DNA of 64,000 bases, from assembly GCA_904830895.1 (NCBI GenBank), contig LR882958.1, positions 4,297,501 through 4,361,500 of the forward strand, in the 5' to 3' direction. Positions 1 to 9,203 of this stretch are shown one piece after another (the stretch's first letter is position 1; each line of letters begins with the position of its first letter). The notes under the pieces are model-generated. The model had not been told where the DNA came from. It was given only the letters and a program-made list of their open reading frames with translations, and made no database searches. Made by a program: the position numbers and the translations under genes. The stretch is from Planktothrix rubescens CCAP 1459/22. Its GTDB lineage: Bacteria; Cyanobacteriota; Cyanobacteriia; Cyanobacteriales; Microcoleaceae.

Positions 1-471
1 ACACCTGCCTTAAAAACGATTTCAAATCCTCCTATTTCTCCATCAGATTCATTCCAATATCCTCCATCTGTAATCCTATCTCAAAACTCGGAATTGACCG
101 TCAGTGATGTTAAATTAGTGAGATTTGGAGAGAAACCAGTAATTCGTTATTCGATTGAGGGAAAAGTTAAAAATAATAGTTCAACACCGATACGATCACT
201 AAAAGTTGTTTATCAAGAATATCAACAACAAAATGATCAATTAGTTGAAATAGAAGCCGGGGAAGCAACGGTTAATCCCACGGAACTAAAACCGGGAGAA
301 ACCGGGATATTTGGTCGAGTTGTCAAGAATCCATCGGAAGTTATTTTAATTGAAAGTATTGTTGCTATGGGTCAGAAAAAAATAACCATTAACCAATGCT
401 ATGCCAATAATTTGGAACGTCGAGAAATGTGTCGTAGACAATTGAATCCTCAAGCAGTTTATCCTTTATAA
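1..471 (+). CDS. C-terminal part of an FxLYD-like domain protein (5' end outside window)
   Basis: The frame is open from base 1 with no stop, so the gene begins upstream of the window; the internal TTG at 94 is unlikely to be the real start. The visible 156 residues begin with a Ser/Pro-rich linker and then a beta-rich domain of about 100 residues. Its motif order (a strand of the type GKVKNNSS, then VVYQEY, then ELKPGETGIF) resembles FxLYD extracellular domains. A cysteine pair lies near the C-terminus (NQCYANN and EMCRRQ). Function is unknown; the domain call is a family impression and not certain. The gene ends 77 bases before the next one on the same strand. Confidence 0.55.
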   Translation, partial: TPALKTISNPPISPSDSFQYPPSVILSQNSELTVSDVKLVRFGEKPVIRYSIEGKVKNNSSTPIRSLKVVYQEYQQQNDQLVEIEAGEATVNPTELKPGETGIFGRVVKNPSEVILIESIVAMGQKKITINQCYANNLERREMCRRQLNPQAVYPL

Positions 472-548
472 AAAAATATTTGGATCTACCTTACTTGGGT
501 TAATAAATTGAGCTTATTTGGTAAATTAGTGGGCAATGAGGAAAATTT

Positions 549-1616
549 ATGACCGATTCAAATGCCTTTTCACCTAACTACATAACTGCACGAGAACGAT
601 TTAGAGCAGCATCTTCATCTTTAGGTTATTCTCATACTGCTTATCCTATTAATCAGGTCAGTCCAAAGGGTGAAGAATTAACCATTGATGTTGCAATTAG
701 TAGTGCTGAGAAATTCAAACGAGTTGTAGTTATCTCTAGTGGTTTGCATGGCGTAGAAGGCTTTCTAGGTTCTGCAATACAACTAATTTTGTTAGAGAAA
801 CTTAAATCGATTCCATTGTTACCAGCAGATACTAAACTTGTCCTAATTCATGCTCTAAACCCCTATGGTTTTGCATGGCGAAGACGTTGGAATGAAAATA
901 ATATAGATTTAAACCGTAATTTTTTGTTGTCTGGAAAAGTTTTTGAGGGCAGTCCTCAAGACTATTCTAAATTTAATTCTTTTCTCAACCCAACCTCTCC
1001 TCCATCACTATTTGAACCCTATTTAATTAAGGCTATCTGGCTTATTTTCAGATATGGAATGACCAGTTTAAAAAATACTCTCCCGGTAGGACAATATGAT
1101 TTTCCCAAGGGTCTTTTTTGGGGAGGTCATGCTCCATCCAAAACTCAAGAGATTTTAGCAACTAATCTACCTCTATGGATTAATAATGCTCCAGAGGTAA
1201 TGCACATTGACTTTCACACTGGGTTAGGAGCTTGGGGGACTTATAAACTCTTTCCTAGAGCATCAAAATCGTCTGACCAATTAGTTAAACGATTTGGAGC
1301 GGACGCAATACAATATCTGAGTTCAGAGAGTGTATCATACGAAATTCGTGGGGGTTTGGGAGCGTGGTGTCAAAGCCTTTTACCTGATAGCAACTATGAA
1401 TGTCTGACAGCAGAGTTTGGCACATACTCACTCATTCAAGTCCTAAAGGCATTGCGGGCTGAAAATCGGGCTTATTTCTGGGGTAAACCGCACCAGAATT
1501 ATGAATGGACAAAACACCAATTGCTAGAAATGTTTGCACCTGAATCTCCAAAGTGGCGAGAGCAATGTTTAACTCAGGGAATTGATATTTGTAAACAAGC
1601 TTTGATGAATGAATAG
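549..1616 (+). CDS. DUF2817 / M14-like zinc carboxypeptidase family protein
   Basis: A 355-residue protein of the DUF2817 group, related to M14 metallocarboxypeptidases. Visible marks are SSGLHGVEGFLGSA near residue 70, which supplies the HxxE zinc ligands, HALNPYGFAWRRR followed by NNIDLNRNF, the substrate-binding Asn-Arg region, and HIDFHTGLG near residue 220, which supplies the third His ligand. A glutamate in TAEFGTYS near residue 290 fits the catalytic base. No signal peptide is evident, so a cytoplasmic peptidase or amidase acting on small peptides is likely; the substrate is unknown. It is followed within 60 bases by a membrane protein gene on the same strand and may be co-transcribed with it. 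Confidence 0.8.
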   Translation: MTDSNAFSPNYITARERFRAASSSLGYSHTAYPINQVSPKGEELTIDVAISSAEKFKRVVVISSGLHGVEGFLGSAIQLILLEKLKSIPLLPADTKLVLIHALNPYGFAWRRRWNENNIDLNRNFLLSGKVFEGSPQDYSKFNSFLNPTSPPSLFEPYLIKAIWLIFRYGMTSLKNTLPVGQYDFPKGLFWGGHAPSKTQEILATNLPLWINNAPEVMHIDFHTGLGAWGTYKLFPRASKSSDQLVKRFGADAIQYLSSESVSYEIRGGLGAWCQSLLPDSNYECLTAEFGTYSLIQVLKALRAENRAYFWGKPHQNYEWTKHQLLEMFAPESPKWREQCLTQGIDICKQALMNE

Positions 1617-1673
1617 GACTTGCTCTTACTCTCTTTTTTGATTCATCAAGATAAGCTATTGAGGAAGTTAGTT

Positions 1674-2331
1674 ATGGATTATATTGATTTGTACTGTGAA
1701 CGTTTGGCTCCAGGTTTAACAGGTGAACCTCTCAATGCTTTGTCAAATGTTGCTTTTTTTATTGCAGCTTTGGCTATCTTAAATTTAGCCCGTCATCAAC
1801 AAAAGATTGCAACTGAAATTTGGCTGCTCATAGGATTAATGCTTGCTATTGGAACCGGAAGTACCCTATTTCATACCTTTGCCACTCAATGGTCAAATAG
1901 GCTTGATGTTATACCTATTCTTTTGTTTCAACTGTGCTTTCTCTGGCTATACACTCGTCGAAATTTTGAGAATTAAACCCTTATTTACAGGGATTTTAAT
2001 TGCTGGATTTGTATTAGCCAGCCAATGGAGTCAACAATTTTTTCATCTTCTCAATGGTTCCTTATCCTATGCTCCAGCATTGCTAATTTTAGGCAGCTTA
2101 GGAATTTATCACTATCAACAACAAAAGCAAGAACCGTTAATTTTATTAGCAGCAACAGGGGTTTTATTTGTGGCTTTGTTTTTCCGTACCCTGGACAAAA
2201 CAATCTGTCCTGAGTTTCCCTTGGGAACTCATTTTCTCTGGCATCTGTTGAATGGTGTTGTGCTGTACTTATCCACACGAGGATTGATTTTGAACTGGGT
2301 AAAAACCGAAGATTGTAAAGTAGTTATGTAA
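1674..2331 (+). pseudogene. Ceramidase-like membrane protein, frameshifted
   Basis: Two overlapping frames together encode one integral membrane protein of about 218 residues. The first runs from ATG 1674 to a stop at 1976 and holds the ceramidase-type start DLYCERLAPGLTGEP and the motif STLFHTFAT. The second frame continues with several hydrophobic helices and the motif GTHFLWHLLNG near the end. Both His-rich motifs fit the alkaline ceramidase/CREST membrane hydrolase superfamily, in which Ser, Asp and His residues bind zinc. The break lies in the T4 run near 1962-1966: removing one T joins the frames as RRNLRIKPL. It is either a real single-base insertion or a homopolymer sequencing error. 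Confidence 0.72.
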
Positions 2332-2363
2332 CGAATCAGGTAATCCTTCAGAAACAGCCTGAC

Positions 2364-2390
2364 GGATCAAGAAACCCAGTTTCTTGATCC
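2364..2390. repeat. Perfect 12-bp palindrome of the AAGAAACC-GGTTTCTT type
   Basis: GGATCAAGAAAC and GTTTCTTGATCC flank a CCA loop. The core belongs to the AGAAACC(C/N)GGTTTCT palindromes found again near 43362, 43410 and 45200-45365. It follows the ceramidase-like gene by 33 bases and may serve as a transcript end, though no T run follows. Confidence 0.6.
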
Positions 2391-2461
2391 CACGCGATCG
2401 CCTTCAAAAGAAGTTACAATTAAAAGACGCAACAACTCCAACTCTTAAGTAGGAGACAAAT

Positions 2462-2905
2462 ATGCAAATCCAAAGCAACATTGAAATGGGAAAAGTTTTC
2501 GCCACTCTAACAATTACTAACCGCGCCGACCAAATTCGAGCAGAAGATGGGACAATTTTACTAGAGCAAATTCGCTCAATCACCCTCAAAAATGTATTAG
2601 TAGACACGGGTGCAACTACCCTATGTTTACCACAAGATGCGATCGCCAAATTGGGACTAAAACTCCTAAAAGAAGTGGACGTAGCCACCGCTATGGGTAT
2701 TGGTAAAGCCAGAATTTTCCAAGATGCCAAAATATCAATGTTTGAGCGGGAAGGAACCTTCGAGTGCTTAGAATTACCAGGAGGTAAAGATGCTCTTTTA
2801 GGAGTCATACCTTTAGAAGCTTTGGGGTTAGAAATCGACTTACAAAATCAAACCTTAAAGGCGTTACCCATCAGTCCAACAGAAACTTATTTAACAATTT
2901 TGTAG
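2462..2905 (+). CDS. Retropepsin-like (clan AA) aspartic protease family protein
   Basis: A 147-residue single-domain protein. The signature LVDTGATTLCLP near residue 48 is the D-T-G-A catalytic motif of clan AA aspartic proteases, and DALLGVIPLEALGL near residue 114 matches the conserved second half, in which the flap and a hydrophobic-hydrophobic-G motif lie. A single catalytic Asp means an active enzyme would have to be a homodimer. A strong ribosome site (AGTAGGAGAC) lies 8 bases before the ATG. Such small proteins are common in cyanobacteria and their substrates are unknown. It converges on clpC across a terminator. Confidence 0.8.
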   Translation: MQIQSNIEMGKVFATLTITNRADQIRAEDGTILLEQIRSITLKNVLVDTGATTLCLPQDAIAKLGLKLLKEVDVATAMGIGKARIFQDAKISMFEREGTFECLELPGGKDALLGVIPLEALGLEIDLQNQTLKALPISPTETYLTIL

Positions 2906-2969
2906 CAGAAGAAGGAGGAAGCAATTAAGAACGTCCTAACATCGAAGATTGGGCTAAAGCCCAACAACA

Positions 2970-3000
2970 AAAAAAGCCCCTCGATTGTTGGGCGAGGGGT
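2970..3000 (-). terminator. Rho-independent terminator of clpC
   Basis: CCCCTCG (2977-2983) and CGAGGGG (2993-2999) form a perfect stem. Read on the minus strand it is followed by a run of seven T, 28 bases after the clpC stop. It may also stop transcription from the aspartic protease gene on the plus strand, but the T run on that side is short. Confidence 0.85.
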
Positions 3001-3026
3001 TTAAGAAAAGATATAATTAAAATCAA

Positions 3027-5504
3027 TTAAGACTCAGCGCCTTGGGGTAACAATTCCCGACTGGTGCGACTTTGGGACACCACCACTTGAGCGTTTTCAT
3101 CGATATCGACAACAGCAGTATCCCCTTCTTTGATCCGTCCAGACAGAATTTCTTCTGCTAAACTATCTTCGAGTAACCGCATAATGGCTCGACGCAGAGG
3201 ACGCGCCCCGTAACTGGGGTTGTAGCCTTCCTCCACTAACCGCTCTTTGAACTTGTCCGTCACTTCCAAGGTAATGCCTTTTTCGAGCAAGCGTCCGAAG
3301 ACTTCTTTTAACAGGATCACGGCAATTTCCTTGACTTCTTCCTTATTCAACTGACGGAAGACAATAATTTCATCCAAACGGTTGAGGAACTCAGGACGGA
3401 AATATTGTTTGAGTTCTTCATTAACCAAGTTGCGAATACGGTTATATTGGGCATCGTTTTGGTTTTCCGAGAACTCAAACCCTAAACCACCGCCACCTTT
3501 TTCGATCACCTTCGATCCAATATTAGACGTCATAATGATCAAGGTATTCTTGAAGTCCACCGTCCGACCTTTAGCATCGGTCAAACGACCATCTTCTAAG
3601 ATTTGCAGCAACATATTGAAGACGTCGGGGTGGGCTTTTTCGATTTCATCAAATAGCACCACCGTATAGGGACGCCGACGCACCGCTTCGGTGAGTTGTC
3701 CGCCTTCGTTGTATCCCACATAGCCTGGAGGCGACCCAATTAACTTGGAAACGGTGTGACGTTCCATGTATTCGGACATATCTAAGCGCACCATCGCGTC
3801 TTCTGACCCGAAGAAATAGGCTGCTAAGGCTTTGGTTAATTCGGTTTTACCCACCCCAGTCGGCCCAGAGAAGATAAAACTAGCGATCGGTCGGTTGGGG
3901 TTCTTCAGACCGACCCGGGCGCGACGAATGGCACGAGAAACGGCTTTAACGGCTTCATCCTGACCAATTAAACGTTGGTGCAGGGTTCCTTCCATATTCA
4001 GCAGTTTCTCGGACTCAGACTCGGTGAGTTTGTTCACCGGAACTCCTGTCCAACTAGCCACAATTTGGGCGATGTCTTCTTCGGTGACAACGGGGCTATC
4101 GTCTTCGCTGCGGGTAGTTTCGGCTTTCTTGGTTTGACTAATAGTCCGAATTTGAGCCTTAATTTCCATTTCCCGATCGCGCAATTCTCCCGCCCGGTCA
4201 AAGTCTTGGGAACGCACCGCCTCGTCTTTTTCTTTAAGAACTTGGCGCAGTTCTTTGTCCAATTCTTTGGCCGCCGGAGGCAGTTGGGAATTGATTAAAC
4301 GCACCCGGGAACCCGCTTCATCCATTAAGTCAATAGCTTTATCGGGTAAATAGCGATCGCTAATATAACGATCCGACAGTTTAGCCGCCGCTTCGAGGGC
4401 CTCATTGGAAATTTTCAGTTTATGGTGTTGCTCATAACGTTCGCGCAACCCAAACAGAATTTCAATGGTTTCGGAAACCGAAGGTTCACCCACCATCACG
4501 GGTTGGAACCGACGTTCGAGGGCCGCATCCCGTTCAATGTGTTTGCGGTATTCATCTAAGGTCGTCGCCCCGATGCACTGCAACTCGCCCCGGGCTAAGG
4601 CGGGTTTGAGGATATTAGCCGCATCGATCGCACCTTCGGCCGCCCCCGCCCCGATCAGGGTGTGGACTTCATCTATAACCAGGATGACGTTACCCGCAGT
4701 GCGGATTTCATCCATGATTTTTTTCAACCGTTCTTCAAATTCCCCTCGATATTTGGTTCCGGCGACCAGTAACCCAATATCTAAGGTGACAACCCGTTTA
4801 TCCTCTAAAATATCGGGAATATCGTTCGTGGCAATGCGTTGGGCCAAGCCTTCGGCGATCGCAGTTTTACCAACACCCGGTTCCCCAATTAACACTGGGT
4901 TATTTTTGGTACGCCGACCGAGAATTTGGATCACCCGTTCGATTTCTTTTTGACGACCGACCACCGGATCGAGTTTACCTTCGGCGGCCATTTGGGTTAA
5001 ATTTGATCCAAACTCATCTAAAGTTGGGGTCTTGGTGCGACTGCTACTACCTCCGGCGGCAACTTCAGCCGTTTCACCCAACATCCGAATTACTTGAGTC
5101 CGAACTTTCGAGAGGTCAACCCCAAGATTTTCTAAGACTCTGGCGGCGACGCCTTCCCCTTCCCGGATCAGACCGAGAAGTAGGTGTTCCGTGCCAATAT
5201 AGTTATGTCCCAGTTGCCGGGCTTCTTCCAAGGACAGTTCTAGGACTCTTTTGGCGCGAGGGGTAAAAGGAATTTCGACGGCGACAAACCCCGAACCTCG
5301 ACCAATGATTTTTTCCACCTCGATCCTGGCATCTTTGAGATTGACTCCCATTGATTTCAGGACTTTGGCTGCAACGCCTGTCCCTTCGCCGATCAGACCC
5401 AGGAGGATCTGTTCAGTTCCCACGAAGTTATGCCCCAGGCGACGTGCTTCCTCCTGGGCTAACATGATGACTTTAATGGCTTTTTCTGTGAAGCGTTCAA
5501 ACAT
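3027..5504 (-). CDS. clpC: ATP-dependent Clp protease, ATPase subunit ClpC
   Basis: The 825-residue length and architecture are those of cyanobacterial/chloroplast ClpC (HSP100). It starts with two Clp-N repeats ([20 protein letters not shown] and a second copy from about residue 80). AAA domain 1 has Walker A GEPGVGKT near residue 207 and Walker [15 protein letters not shown]/middle segment ([20 protein letters not shown]) follows near 430. AAA domain 2 has [14 protein letters not shown] near 550 and [11 protein letters not shown]. It unfolds substrates and feeds them to ClpP/ClpR in the cytosol and has quality-control roles in the photosynthetic cell. The gene stands alone with its own terminator. 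Nothing is missing. Confidence 0.97.
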   Translation of the reverse strand: MFERFTEKAIKVIMLAQEEARRLGHNFVGTEQILLGLIGEGTGVAAKVLKSMGVNLKDARIEVEKIIGRGSGFVAVEIPFTPRAKRVLELSLEEARQLGHNYIGTEHLLLGLIREGEGVAARVLENLGVDLSKVRTQVIRMLGETAEVAAGGSSSRTKTPTLDEFGSNLTQMAAEGKLDPVVGRQKEIERVIQILGRRTKNNPVLIGEPGVGKTAIAEGLAQRIATNDIPDILEDKRVVTLDIGLLVAGTKYRGEFEERLKKIMDEIRTAGNVILVIDEVHTLIGAGAAEGAIDAANILKPALARGELQCIGATTLDEYRKHIERDAALERRFQPVMVGEPSVSETIEILFGLRERYEQHHKLKISNEALEAAAKLSDRYISDRYLPDKAIDLMDEAGSRVRLINSQLPPAAKELDKELRQVLKEKDEAVRSQDFDRAGELRDREMEIKAQIRTISQTKKAETTRSEDDSPVVTEEDIAQIVASWTGVPVNKLTESESEKLLNMEGTLHQRLIGQDEAVKAVSRAIRRARVGLKNPNRPIASFIFSGPTGVGKTELTKALAAYFFGSEDAMVRLDMSEYMERHTVSKLIGSPPGYVGYNEGGQLTEAVRRRPYTVVLFDEIEKAHPDVFNMLLQILEDGRLTDAKGRTVDFKNTLIIMTSNIGSKVIEKGGGGLGFEFSENQNDAQYNRIRNLVNEELKQYFRPEFLNRLDEIIVFRQLNKEEVKEIAVILLKEVFGRLLEKGITLEVTDKFKERLVEEGYNPSYGARPLRRAIMRLLEDSLAEEILSGRIKEGDTAVVDIDENAQVVVSQSRTSRELLPQGAES

Positions 5505-5616
5505 GGCTAATTCCCATCACCTGTTGCTTACCCGTTACGCTAATTTTAGCGTGAGACTTCTAACTTCGGAAAAATTAAAAAGTTGACTCAAAAACGAAAG
5601 GGTTCATTTTTGGACT

Positions 5617-5763
5617 TTAATTTCTCGCTGAATCCGTTTCTAGGTCGGCGTTGTCAGGTTTTGCTTCCAATCGGAATTGTTTTCCCCATTGGCGTTGACC
5701 TACAACTTGCCCTAGAGAGTTCTGTAAACTACCCACAGGGATCAAGATTTCAATAGGTACAGC
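5617..5763 (-). pseudogene. Possible remnant of a small coding region upstream of clpC
   Basis: The 396-base gap between clpC and rimI holds no full gene. On the minus strand one frame is open for 48 codons after a TAG at 5764-5766 and reads like real protein: IPVGSLQNSLGQVVGQRQW followed by an acidic tail ending ETDSARN. No ATG exists; TTG at 5743 is the only plausible start. It could be the 3' end of a lost gene or a very short real one. I do not recognise the family. The rest of the gap is presumed to hold the clpC promoter, which I cannot place. Confidence 0.3.
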
Positions 5764-5809
5764 CTACCCTAAATTTAATTTTGATTCTGTATAGAGGTTG
5801 TCTCTCTAA

Positions 5810-5832
5810 TAGCCTCAACTGTGTTGAGGCTA
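5810..5832. repeat. Perfect 10-bp stem hairpin upstream of clpC
   Basis: TAGCCTCAAC and GTTGAGGCTA are separated by TGT. It lies between the rimI stop and clpC. No T run follows it closely on either strand, so it is either a weak transcript end for rimI or a small repeat. Confidence 0.5.
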
Positions 5833-5900
5833 AGGATTACTTTCGATTTTAATTGATTTATTGATGGATTCTAGCACATTGATTTCAGAACCGTAGTAGC

Positions 5901-6518
5901 TTAGATCGGGTTTGTAAGCTCCGTGGTTAACTTTAAACAAATTTCTTGATACCAGTGATACAGAATTTTGGGAAAATGAGGATGATGGAGATCCCCTCGC
6001 CACAAAATTAGGGCATCTTCTCCGGTATCTTGATAATATCCTTTACGACGTCCTGCTTCTTTAAAGCCAAATTTCTTATATAAATTAATCGCAGGTTGAT
6101 TAGAAACTTTCACCTCTAGGGTGGCTCGTTCTAGTTTACGTTTCCAAGCCGATACTAATAATTGAAATAATAACGCCTGACCTAAACCTTTGCCTTGATA
6201 TTCTGGATCAATCGCTAAAATAGTAATATGAGCTTCCTCTAATATTGCCCACAAACAACCAATTCCGATTAATTCATTCCCTGAATTTCCTCCATGATTT
6301 AATTCTATTTTAGGTAATTGAAACTCTTCTTTTTTATGTTCACTATTCCCTATTTCTTGTTCCGGTTTCCAGATAATTAAATCACTATTCGGACTATCTA
6401 TTTCCCGTTGATAACCGTCTTTTGTCCAAAGTCCCCCTAAACACCGTTGATCGAGTTCCACCACAGCAGAAAGTTGATTTTCTGTTAACGGTTTTAGTTC
6501 TAAATATTGTTTTCCCAT
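5901..6518 (-). CDS. rimI: Ribosomal-protein-alanine N-acetyltransferase
   Basis: A GNAT-family protein of 205 residues. The acetyl-CoA motif DPEYQGKGLGQALLFQLL lies near residue 110, with LEVKVSNQPAINLYKKFGFKEAGRRKGYY following, which is the typical RimI order (E-V-x-N, A-I-x-L-Y-x-K-x-G-F). RimI acetylates the N-terminal alanine of ribosomal protein S18. Compared with the usual 150 residues the protein has an extra polar loop of about 30 residues (around residues 54-84, rich in Glu, Lys and Asn) between the first strands, and a longer tail. Cyanobacterial RimI proteins often carry such loops. It is an orphan gene upstream of clpC. Confidence 0.85.
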   Translation of the reverse strand: MGKQYLELKPLTENQLSAVVELDQRCLGGLWTKDGYQREIDSPNSDLIIWKPEQEIGNSEHKKEEFQLPKIELNHGGNSGNELIGIGCLWAILEEAHITILAIDPEYQGKGLGQALLFQLLVSAWKRKLERATLEVKVSNQPAINLYKKFGFKEAGRRKGYYQDTGEDALILWRGDLHHPHFPKILYHWYQEICLKLTTELTNPI

Positions 6519-6840
6519 TTAAACGAACATCTTCTAACTAACCTTCTATTCTATTGTAACGCATTGAATAACTAGAGATTATGATCGAATAGTAATTTCA
6601 TACTTGGATTAAAACGGATAACAAGATCTGAATATTCCATTAACTCAAATATTTTTTTTAAATTAAGATTTAAAACCCTTTGCCCATAGTAAACTACTGC
6701 CCAATTAGTCACCGTATAAAGATATTTGAGAGATTGAAAACGAGCGTGTCTTTAGACCTGAGAGTGTCAACCGACTCCTATTGGGTTTTTTCCTAAAACT
6801 GAATCTTCCAAAATCGAAAATAATGATTACAATAATCACT
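6519..6840. other. Intergenic region without a gene
   Basis: This AT-rich stretch lies between the divergently transcribed rimI and rsfS genes. I see no reading frame with protein-like composition and no RNA gene. The rimI promoter should be here. A MITE-like element follows. Confidence 0.5.
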
Positions 6841-6934
6841 ATATAGCAATCCTATTTGAGTTATAGGAATAAATGGGCCTGAAACCCAGGCACAGCAAGG
6901 AGCCAATATTAGAACCTATTTAGGATTGCTATAT
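6841..6934. mobile_element. MITE-like element with 14-bp terminal inverted repeats
   Basis: ATATAGCAATCCTA (6841-6854) is perfectly inverted at 6921-6934, giving a 94-bp non-coding element. It contains GGGCCTGAAACCCAGGC, itself partly palindromic. The right arm continues inward as AACCTATTTAGGATTGCTATAT. A degenerate single end of the same family (TATAACAATCCTAAATAGG) lies at about 15350. The family looks like a short non-autonomous transposable element. Confidence 0.65.
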
Positions 6935-6978
6935 CTTGATTTGATTGTTACCCTTGATTTATGAGGAAAAAAAACTGA

Positions 6979-7395
6979 ATGGTTGATCATACCCAAACCC
7001 AATATGCTTCTAAGCAAATGATATCTGGCGCTAATGTTGATGAGCATACCAGTCGGGAAACTGCCCTAGTCGCAGCCCGAGCCGCAGATGACCGGAAAGC
7101 AGATAATATTCTGGTTCTGTGTGTGTCAGAAGTCTCTTATTTAGCGGATTATTTTGTAATTGTAACCGGTTTTTCCCAAGCTCAACTCCGGGGAATTTCT
7201 CAAGCGATTTCAGACCAAGTAGAAATAGAATTAGAACGACTTCCCCTGAGAGTCGAAGGCCAAGGCGAGGGCAACTGGGTTTTAATGGATTATGGTGATG
7301 TGATTGTCCATATTTTGTTACCTGAAGGACGGGATTTCTATAAATTAGAGGCATTCTGGGGTCACGCCGAGCGAGTCAATTGGCAATCGGATTAA
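6979..7395 (+). CDS. rsfS: Ribosome silencing factor RsfS
   Basis: A 138-residue protein of the RsfS/Iojap/DUF143 family. Conserved segments are ADNILVLCVSEVSYLADYFVI, a strand-helix with the Y-F-V-I core, then GEGNWVLMDYGDVIVHIL, the signature of the family, and EGRDFYKLEAFW. RsfS binds ribosomal protein uL14 and blocks joining of the subunits when nutrients are low. The start at 6979 has a GAGG-rich site 12 bases upstream. It converges on a TPR fragment. Confidence 0.95.
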   Translation: MVDHTQTQYASKQMISGANVDEHTSRETALVAARAADDRKADNILVLCVSEVSYLADYFVIVTGFSQAQLRGISQAISDQVEIELERLPLRVEGQGEGNWVLMDYGDVIVHILLPEGRDFYKLEAFWGHAERVNWQSD

Positions 7396-7410
7396 TTAAA
7401 CTCTAAAATC

Positions 7411-7683
7411 CTATTGAGAAGAAGCATCATCCGTCTGACTCGTAGGATTTATTTGACTATTCAATGCTTGAATTTCTTTTTCTACCTTTTCTTTCGCTTC
7501 CTTTGCTGCTGGATAATCTGGACGATATTGTAAGGCTTTTTGATATGAAGAAATAGCCTCTTGGTAATGCTTTAAGTTCCCTAAAGCATTACCGCGACGG
7601 TACAAAGAGTTCCCTCGATAGCTTCTTTTACCCTGTCTTGTTTTAACGATTAGCGATAATTTCATCATCCGTTGAAAAATCAA
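7411..7683 (-). pseudogene. 3' fragment of a TPR-repeat protein
   Basis: The recognisable part is a single tetratricopeptide repeat (SLYRRGNALGNLKHYQEAIS followed by YQKALQYRPDYPAA) and a charged coil ending DDASSQ. The open frame reaches back into the 3' end of the upstream SDR gene and its only ATG (7683) lies inside that gene, so this is best read as the surviving tail of a longer TPR gene whose 5' part is gone. A short functional protein started inside the neighbour cannot be excluded. No function can be given. Confidence 0.5.
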
Positions 7684-8578
7684 CTTCTGTTTGATCTAAA
7701 CCTCGGGCTAAATAATCATTTTCAAAGGCATCTTTTAAACCGGAAATTAAATCAAATTCGGGTTTCCAGTTTAAATCTTGGATAGCTTTATGCACATCAG
7801 CAAAAAAGTGTTGAACTCGCATCGGAAATGCTTTACGTTTGCCAAAATCAAACTGTTTAGGATCGTAATGAATCAGTTGAATTGTATCCAATGATTTCCC
7901 CGCAGCCATAGCACAGGCCTTAGCTAAACCATCGAAGGTAACATAACGTTCTCCTGAGATATTATATACCTGACCAATAGCGTTTTGATTCCCTAAAACC
8001 GCGGCCATTGCGGTGGCTAAATCCTTGACATGACCTAACTGGGTAAGGTGAAATCCATTCCCCGGAATCGGAATTGGACGACCCGCCACAATCCGATCAA
8101 AAAACCACGATTCTAAGGGATTATAATTTAATGGCCCATAAATATAGGTAGGGCGAATTGATGTCCAGGGTAAATTTTGGGCTTGCAAATAACTCTCGGT
8201 TTCGTATTTACCTAAATGACGACTTTTCGGGTCAGTTGCATCCCCTTCAATATGGGGCATTTGATCGGATTTTAAATACACTCCCGCCGAACTCATATAA
8301 ATAAAATGTTGTACCCGATCTTTAAATAAATCTGCGAGGGGTTTTGTATCATTTAGTTCTCGTCCATTATTATCAAAAATGGCATCAAATTGTTCGTTAG
8401 CAAGTTTTTCTTGAATTTGGTTGGCATCGGTGCGATCGCCATGAATTTGTTTAATTCCTTCAACGGGTGCAGGTTTTTTACCACGATTAAATAGAACAAC
8501 TTCATGCCCTTGTTCAACTAATATTTTAGTTAAATAAACCCCGATAAATCGGGTTCCACCCATGATTAAAATTCGCAT
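7643..8578 (-). CDS. CSP41-like atypical SDR (NAD-dependent epimerase/dehydratase family)
   Basis: A 311-residue Rossmann-fold protein starting MRILIMGGTRFIGVYLTKIL, whose GGTRFIG is the nucleotide-binding loop. The segment FIYMSSAGVY matches the SDR serine strand, but the usual Tyr-x-x-x-Lys pair is not kept: the position reads KYETESY. This loss and the overall sequence fit the atypical SDR group that includes chloroplast stem-loop-binding protein CSP41b and its cyanobacterial homologs, which bind RNA rather than act as sugar epimerases. The assignment to this group is by recognition; RNA binding is inferred. Confidence 0.8.
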   Translation of the reverse strand: MRILIMGGTRFIGVYLTKILVEQGHEVVLFNRGKKPAPVEGIKQIHGDRTDANQIQEKLANEQFDAIFDNNGRELNDTKPLADLFKDRVQHFIYMSSAGVYLKSDQMPHIEGDATDPKSRHLGKYETESYLQAQNLPWTSIRPTYIYGPLNYNPLESWFFDRIVAGRPIPIPGNGFHLTQLGHVKDLATAMAAVLGNQNAIGQVYNISGERYVTFDGLAKACAMAAGKSLDTIQLIHYDPKQFDFGKRKAFPMRVQHFFADVHKAIQDLNWKPEFDLISGLKDAFENDYLARGLDQTEVDFSTDDEIIANR

Positions 8579-8660
8579 TTTTATCTCCTAAAAAATTTCA
8601 ATAATTCCATAGAGGCGTGAACGCCTCACTACGAAAAAAATTCCGGTCTAAAACCAACAA

Positions 8661-9146
8661 TTAATAAATATAAATTGCCCCGGTATTTTGAATATTAATT
8701 GCATTATCTCCGGCAACACCAGCCGCCGTTTTTACGGTGACATTAACCTGATTATTTTGCACATCAATTCTATAATCCAGAACGGCGGCTCTAGCGATAG
8801 AATTAATGACAATATCAGAATTAACCGGAACATTATTAATTGTAAATTGGCCCCCTGGAGCAATTTGAGTATTCGTTTTTCCGGTAGTTAATCCCGTTTC
8901 TAAATTATATCCGGTTTAATTCGTAATAGTAACAGTTATCGGTTGATTAGGATTAATTCTGGCTACGGGTTGCCAAGCCCCAGGGGTATAGGTTTGGGCG
9001 GGAGTTCCCTGAATTACGGGTACTGGAATATCAATTGGATCTTGAGCTTGAACGGAGGACAGGGATAAAAAAATAATCCCCATACCGAAACAACCTGTTA
9101 ACAAAAAAGGATGGAAAGGATTAGGGAATTTGATCATGGATTTCAC
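8661..9146 (-). pseudogene. Secreted protein gene with one in-frame stop
   Basis: The start at 9146 opens a protein with a clear signal peptide (hydrophobic core LLTGCFGMGIIFLSL, cleavage near VQAQD). The frame stops at TAA 8916-8918 after 76 codons, but the same frame then continues without interruption for 84 codons of plausible Asn/Thr-rich beta protein (segments GGQFTINNVPVNSDIVINS and AAGVAGDNAINIQNTGAIYI) to a second stop at 8661-8663. One base change, or a sequencing error, therefore splits a protein of about 160 residues. The family is not recognised; a periplasmic or surface location is inferred from the signal peptide. Confidence 0.65.
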
Positions 9147-9154
9147 CGAGCATA

Positions 9155-9190
9155 ACTGATCACTGATTACTGATCACTGATTACTGATCA
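9155..9190. repeat. Short tandem repeats ACTGATC / ACTGATT (STRR)
   Basis: Five heptamers of the type ACTGAT(C/T) run head to tail between the secreted-protein gene start and the prs stop. The same repeat family recurs at about 25924-26037, 34561-34625, 35268-35397 and 36529-36577. Confidence 0.7.
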
Positions 9191-9203
9191 TGCGGATACT
9201 TAA

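Noticed and set aside
8688-8891. Plus-strand 67-codon frame
   Set aside because: It lies opposite the better-supported secreted-protein gene continuing past its in-frame stop.
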